Source of the DNA: an uncultured Flavobacterium sp.
GTDB taxonomy: Bacteria; Bacteroidota; Bacteroidia; Flavobacteriales; Flavobacteriaceae
Assembly: GCF_946220915.1 (NCBI RefSeq)
Contig: NZ_CAMIHH010000038.1
Coordinates: forward strand, 1-26,683
Reading direction: 5' to 3'
Length of the DNA stretch: 26,683 nt
Below are positions 23,851 to 26,683 of this stretch, piece by piece. The position numbers were made by a program, and so were the translations under genes. Position 1 is the first letter of the stretch; each line of letters opens with the position of its first letter. The notes beneath the pieces were generated by a model that made no database searches, was not told the DNA's origin, and saw only the letters and a program-made list of their open reading frames with translations.

Positions 23851-23940
23851 TCATTCATTATCGGAAACCAACTCGGCACCGTACACCACCATTTCCAAAA
23901 TTGTTTCGTTCAGTTCAAAGTCGTTCGTAGTTTTTCCCAT
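23851..23940 (-). CDS. Candidate small protein, 29 residues, downstream of dnaB
   Basis: A 30-codon frame (ATG to TGA) between the dnaB stop and the terminator, too short for usual gene finding. The peptide begins MGKTTNDFELNETILEMVVY and ends GAELVSDNE; it is acidic, with a Leu/Ile/Val-rich centre that could form a short amphipathic helix (ETILEMVVYGAELV). It starts 21 bases after the dnaB stop codon, and its own stop is 4 bases before the terminator stem, so the frame fills the space exactly. A purine-rich AAAAGAGA precedes the ATG. I cannot name a family. It could be a true micropeptide in the dnaB transcript or a chance frame. Confidence 0.45.
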   Translation of the reverse strand: MGKTTNDFELNETILEMVVYGAELVSDNE

Positions 23941-23961
23941 AGTGTCTCTTTTAGTTTTATT

Positions 23962-25503
23962 TTAGAATGGCACATCGTCGTCGCCATCATTGCTGTTCAT
24001 ATTGCTGCCGAAAGCCTCGTTGGCCGAAGGCAGGTTTTTGGTGATAAAGGCCGTATTGTCGTTCATGCTCGAAGGAAGGTCGGTAAACGGCGATCCAAAA
24101 TCGTCCAGGTTATCAAATTTACCAAGGCTACCGATGAATTTTAGCCTGATATTATCAAGTCCGCCATTACGGTGCTTAGCCACGATAAACTCGGCCTGGC
24201 CCTGCGTTGGTGACTGCTCTTCATCGTCCCATTCCTCGATCTTGTAGTATTCGGGGCGGTAAATGAACGATACGATGTCGGCATCCTGCTCAATCGCACC
24301 CGATTCCCTAAGGTCGGAAAGCAGCGGCCTCTTGCTCGATCCCCGGGTTTCTACTGCACGCGACAGCTGGGAGAGTGCGATAACCGGCACCTCAAGCTCT
24401 TTTGCCAATGCCTTAAGGTTACGCGAAATGGTCGAGATTTCCTGTTCACGGTTCCCCCCGCCCTTTCCGTTACCGCCAGCCGTCATCAATTGGAGGTAAT
24501 CGATTATTATCATTTTGATGCCAAACTGTGATGAAAGCCTGCGTGCTTTGGCCCTAAGGTCAAATATGGAAAGCGATGGGGTATCATCAATGAACAGCGG
24601 CGCTTTTTCAAGATCCTTCACCTTGATGCTCAATTGCTCCCATTCATGTTTTTCAAGTTTTCCTGTACGCAGCTTTTCCGAAGAAAGCCCTGTCTCGCTC
24701 GAAATCAAACGCGTTATGAGCTGCACCGAAGACATTTCGAGCGAAAACACCGCTACGGGATGGTTGAAGTCGATCGCTATATTTCTGGCCATGGAAAGTA
24801 CGAACGCAGTTTTACCCATACCCGGCCTTGCCGCTATGATGATCAAATCGCTTGGCTGCCAGCCAGATGTGAGCTTGTCCAGATCGTGGAATCCTGTAGC
24901 AATGCCACTGAGGCCTTCTTTGTTGGCAATCTCTTCAATGCGCTTTTTAGCCTGGATAACCAGGCTTTGCGCCGTTTCGGAGCTACGCTTGATGTTCCCC
25001 TGGGTTACTTCATACAGGCGCGATTCTGCTTTGTCCAGAAGGTCGAATACATCGGTGGTTTCATCATACGATTCTTCAATGATCTCGTTGGATATCTTGA
25101 TCAGGCTGCGCTGTATGTATTTTTGCAGGATTATGCGCGAATGGAACTCAATGTGTGCCGATGAAGATATCTTTTGTGTAAGCTGTATGAGGTAAAAATC
25201 GCCCTTTGCCAGCTCCAGTTTGCCCATCTTTTTAAGCTGAGCAGAAACGGTTAATAAGTCAATGGGCTGCGTATCGTTGAAAAGCGCCACTATAGCCTCG
25301 AAAATAAGTTTATGCTCTTCTTTGTAAAACGCATCAGGCTGAAGTATATCGATAACCTCATCAACTCCCTTTTTGTCGATCATCATCGCACCCAATACCG
25401 CCTCCTCAAGGTCGGGAGCCTGCGGTGGCAGCTTGCCTCTCTCAAGGTTGATAATGGTTGCCTTATCAACTTTTACGGGGTTTATATTCCTGATATTTTC
25501 CAT
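23962..25503 (-). CDS. dnaB: Replicative DNA helicase DnaB
   Basis: A 513-residue hexameric helicase that unwinds DNA at the replication fork and recruits primase. The N-terminal domain (about 28-140, PPQAPDLEEAVLGAMMID) and the RecA-like motor are complete: Walker A ARPGMGKT (225-232), VFSLEMSS (252-259), Walker B MIIIDYLQLM (331-340), ALSQLSRAVE (376-385) and LRESGAIEQDADI (398-410). The last residues are SNDGDDDVPF, closely resembling the acidic DDDIPF tip of single-strand binding protein (SSB), which is not a general feature of DnaB. Upstream is a 163-base region with DnaA-box-like motifs and the accA terminator. Downstream is a 29-codon ORF and a terminator. No intein is present. Confidence 0.97.
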   Translation of the reverse strand: MENIRNINPVKVDKATIINLERGKLPPQAPDLEEAVLGAMMIDKKGVDEVIDILQPDAFYKEEHKLIFEAIVALFNDTQPIDLLTVSAQLKKMGKLELAKGDFYLIQLTQKISSSAHIEFHSRIILQKYIQRSLIKISNEIIEESYDETTDVFDLLDKAESRLYEVTQGNIKRSSETAQSLVIQAKKRIEEIANKEGLSGIATGFHDLDKLTSGWQPSDLIIIAARPGMGKTAFVLSMARNIAIDFNHPVAVFSLEMSSVQLITRLISSETGLSSEKLRTGKLEKHEWEQLSIKVKDLEKAPLFIDDTPSLSIFDLRAKARRLSSQFGIKMIIIDYLQLMTAGGNGKGGGNREQEISTISRNLKALAKELEVPVIALSQLSRAVETRGSSKRPLLSDLRESGAIEQDADIVSFIYRPEYYKIEEWDDEEQSPTQGQAEFIVAKHRNGGLDNIRLKFIGSLGKFDNLDDFGSPFTDLPSSMNDNTAFITKNLPSANEAFGSNMNSNDGDDDVPF

Positions 25504-25534
25504 AATGCGAATGTAAATAAATTTGGAGCGGAAC

Positions 25535-25610
25535 GGTTAAGTAATTGTTAAGCGAAACGGTTCAAAAACTGTTAATAACGTGTTGATAAACAACACTTTT
25601 TTGTTGAAAA
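25535..25610. promoter_or_regulatory. Phased GTTRA motif array with DnaA-box-like 9-mers upstream of dnaB
   Basis: On the plus strand, hexamers GGTTAA (25535), TGTTAA (25546), GGTTCA (25559), TGTTAA (25570), TGTTGA (25581) and TGTTGA (25602) are spaced 11, 13, 11, 11 and 21 bases apart, close to whole helical turns. Three extend to 9-mers like the DnaA box complement TGTGGATAA: TGTTAATAA (2 mismatches), TGTTGATAA (1 mismatch) and TGTTGAAAA (2 mismatches). The dnaB promoter itself is not clear; TACATTCG (complement of 25508-25515) is the best -7 candidate. Confidence 0.4.
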
Positions 25611-25613
25611 CAC

Positions 25614-25643
25614 AAAAAAAATCCGAAGCAGCAAGGCTTCGGA
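25614..25643 (-). terminator. Rho-independent terminator after accA
   Basis: On the minus strand TCCGAAGC, 6-base loop, GCTTCGGA, then TTTTTTT. The 8-bp stem starts about 23 bases after the accA stop codon and separates accA from dnaB. Confidence 0.92.
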
Positions 25644-25666
25644 CGTTTTATCCATTTACTGCCTGG

Positions 25667-26620
25667 TTATTCTTTAAACTCACCCATTTTACTGTATTTA
25701 TCCATCCGTTGGGCAACTAACTCAGCTGTTGATAAGTCTTTGAGTTGGCTGTAGCCTTTCAATATGTATTCTTCTACGCTTTTAAAGGCAGTTTCCCTGT
25801 CGTAGTGCGCTCCTCCCAGTGGTTCCGGGATAATGTCGTCGATCAGGTTTTGTTTCTTCATGTCAAACGAGGTCAGCTTTAATGCTTCGGCAGCCTGCTC
25901 CTTATATTCCCAGCTCCTCCACAGGATCGATGAACAGGATTCAGGCGATATTACAGAATACCATGTGTTTTCCATCATGTATACTTTGTCGCCAACACCT
26001 ATGCCCAATGCGCCTCCCGATGCACCCTCTCCTACTATAACTGTAATGATAGGTGTTTTGAGGCGTACCATTTCAAGAATATTGCGCGCAATGGCCTCTC
26101 CCTGTCCGCGTTCTTCGGCTTCAAGGCCAGGATAAGCTCCCGGGGTATCTACCAAAGTAACTACAGGTATGCCAAATTTTTCGGCCATTTTCATCAGCCT
26201 TAATGCTTTACGGTAACCTTCGGGGTTGGCCATGCCAAAGTTTCGGAATTGCCTTGTTTTGGTATTGTAGCCTTTTTGCTGGCCAATGATCATGAACGAC
26301 TGCCCGCCAATCTTGCCAAGCCCGCCTATCATGGCTTTATCGTCCTTGAATGCACGGTCCCCAAACAGTTCCAGGAATGTATTGCCGGTAAGGGCACGCA
26401 CATGGTCCATGGTGTAAGGGCGGCTTGGGTGCCTTGATAGCTGTACCCTTTGCCATGCAGTAAGGTTCTTGTATATTTTCTTCTTGGTCTCTTCGAGTTT
26501 CTTTTCGATCTGCTTGCAGGTATTGGATACGTCGACATCGCTCTCCTGGCCTATTATCGTACACTTATCCAGCTGGTCCTCAAGCTCCTTGATAGGGAGT
26601 TCAAAATCTAAATATTCCAT
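25667..26620 (-). CDS. accA: Acetyl-CoA carboxylase carboxyltransferase subunit alpha
   Basis: A 317-residue subunit of the carboxyltransferase (AccA2 AccD2) that moves CO2 from carboxybiotin to acetyl-CoA, giving malonyl-CoA for fatty acid synthesis. Full-length match to the family: coiled N-terminal region (DFELPIKELEDQLDKC and so on), WQRVQLSRHPSRPYTMDHV, DRAFKDDKAMIGGLGKIGG, VTLVDTPGAYPGLEAEERGQ, VIVGEGASGGALGIGVGD and YSVISPESCSSILWRSWEYK. The start ATG at 26620 follows a well-formed promoter overlapped by a palindrome, suggesting repression control. It is not next to accD, as is usual in Bacteroidota. Confidence 0.97.
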   Translation of the reverse strand: MEYLDFELPIKELEDQLDKCTIIGQESDVDVSNTCKQIEKKLEETKKKIYKNLTAWQRVQLSRHPSRPYTMDHVRALTGNTFLELFGDRAFKDDKAMIGGLGKIGGQSFMIIGQQKGYNTKTRQFRNFGMANPEGYRKALRLMKMAEKFGIPVVTLVDTPGAYPGLEAEERGQGEAIARNILEMVRLKTPIITVIVGEGASGGALGIGVGDKVYMMENTWYSVISPESCSSILWRSWEYKEQAAEALKLTSFDMKKQNLIDDIIPEPLGGAHYDRETAFKSVEEYILKGYSQLKDLSTAELVAQRMDKYSKMGEFKE

Positions 26621-26642
26621 AGTATGGGCAGATTTTCATTTT

Positions 26643-26654
26643 TGGTTCGAACCA
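26643..26654. promoter_or_regulatory. Perfect 12-base palindrome at the accA transcription start, candidate operator
   Basis: TGGTTCGAACCA lies immediately downstream of the accA -7 element and 22 bases before the ATG. The expected transcription start falls inside it, the classical place for a repressor site. No regulator is known for it to me. Confidence 0.45.
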
Positions 26655-26683
26655 CAAAGATAAAATTTTCCGTTGTTATACAA
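26655..26683 (-). promoter_or_regulatory. Bacteroidota-type promoter of accA
   Basis: On the minus strand TTG at the window edge (complement of 26681-26683), an 18-base spacer, then TATCTTTG (complement of 26655-26662), a full match to TAnnTTTG, 34 bases before the ATG. The base before TTG lies outside the window. Confidence 0.7.

Noticed and set aside
24515..25195. Plus-strand open frame of 226 codons antisense to dnaB
   Set aside because: Ser/Arg/Leu-rich shadow of the dnaB coding strand, without start context or recognisable domain.
1..26683. tRNA, rRNA, CRISPR arrays, insertion sequences, phage or defence genes
   Set aside because: Reading both strands gave no cloverleaf-like segment, regularly spaced repeats, transposase or integrase motifs; none could be supported.

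Overview
The window looks like chromosomal housekeeping DNA from a Bacteroidota species, most likely the family Flavobacteriaceae and plausibly a Flavobacterium of moderate GC. Three things support this. At least eight genes are preceded by the Bacteroidota-type -7 promoter element TAnnTTTG, several with a TTG/TTTG about 18-20 bases upstream. Shine-Dalgarno sequences are weak or absent. The gene families are typical of the group: DUF4834 next to a YfhO-type membrane protein, an L19 gene without rpsP/rimM, a cyclophilin-FKBP fusion, and a 317-residue AccA. The genus is an inference. I see no rRNA, tRNA, CRISPR array, insertion sequence, phage or integron structure. No gene-free stretch exceeds 300 bases; the longest (19749-19982 and 2734-2944) are described below.

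Left part (1-7500, mostly + strand): a DeaD-type RNA helicase with an RGG-rich tail; a secreted protein with a carboxypeptidase-like regulatory domain; a TrmH-family RNA methyltransferase (- strand); an ECF sigma factor overlapping its membrane-bound anti-sigma factor by one base; a sirtuin that has lost all zinc cysteines, overlapping by one base a small membrane zinc-ribbon protein; and adenylosuccinate lyase (purB).

Middle (7600-18840): a three-gene potassium/proton antiport cluster (a CPA2 antiporter with two TrkA-C domains, a KefF-like flavin oxidoreductase, and a KefC-like antiporter with a TrkA-N domain). It runs into a convergent yfhO-glycosyltransferase pair whose junction is built from an imperfect palindromic repeat. 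Next come DUF4834 with a clear terminator, and a divergent pair of an outer-membrane barrel-like protein and a GNAT-like protein.

Right part (18900-26683, mostly - strand): a CsaA-like tRNA-binding protein, rplS, trmD, a DUF1569/DinB-like protein, a methyltransferase, the + strand dual peptidyl-prolyl isomerase and a secreted protein of unknown function, then dnaB and accA. The two last genes carry the most interesting small-scale signals: an SSB-like acidic tip on DnaB, an unlisted 29-codon ORF between dnaB and a strong terminator, a helically phased array of GTTRA motifs with DnaA-box-like 9-mers upstream of dnaB, and a perfect 12-base palindrome at the presumed accA transcription start.

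I did not find a clearly new multi-gene defence or metabolic system. The novel candidates are small regulatory or protein-tail features and repeat-derived gene edges.
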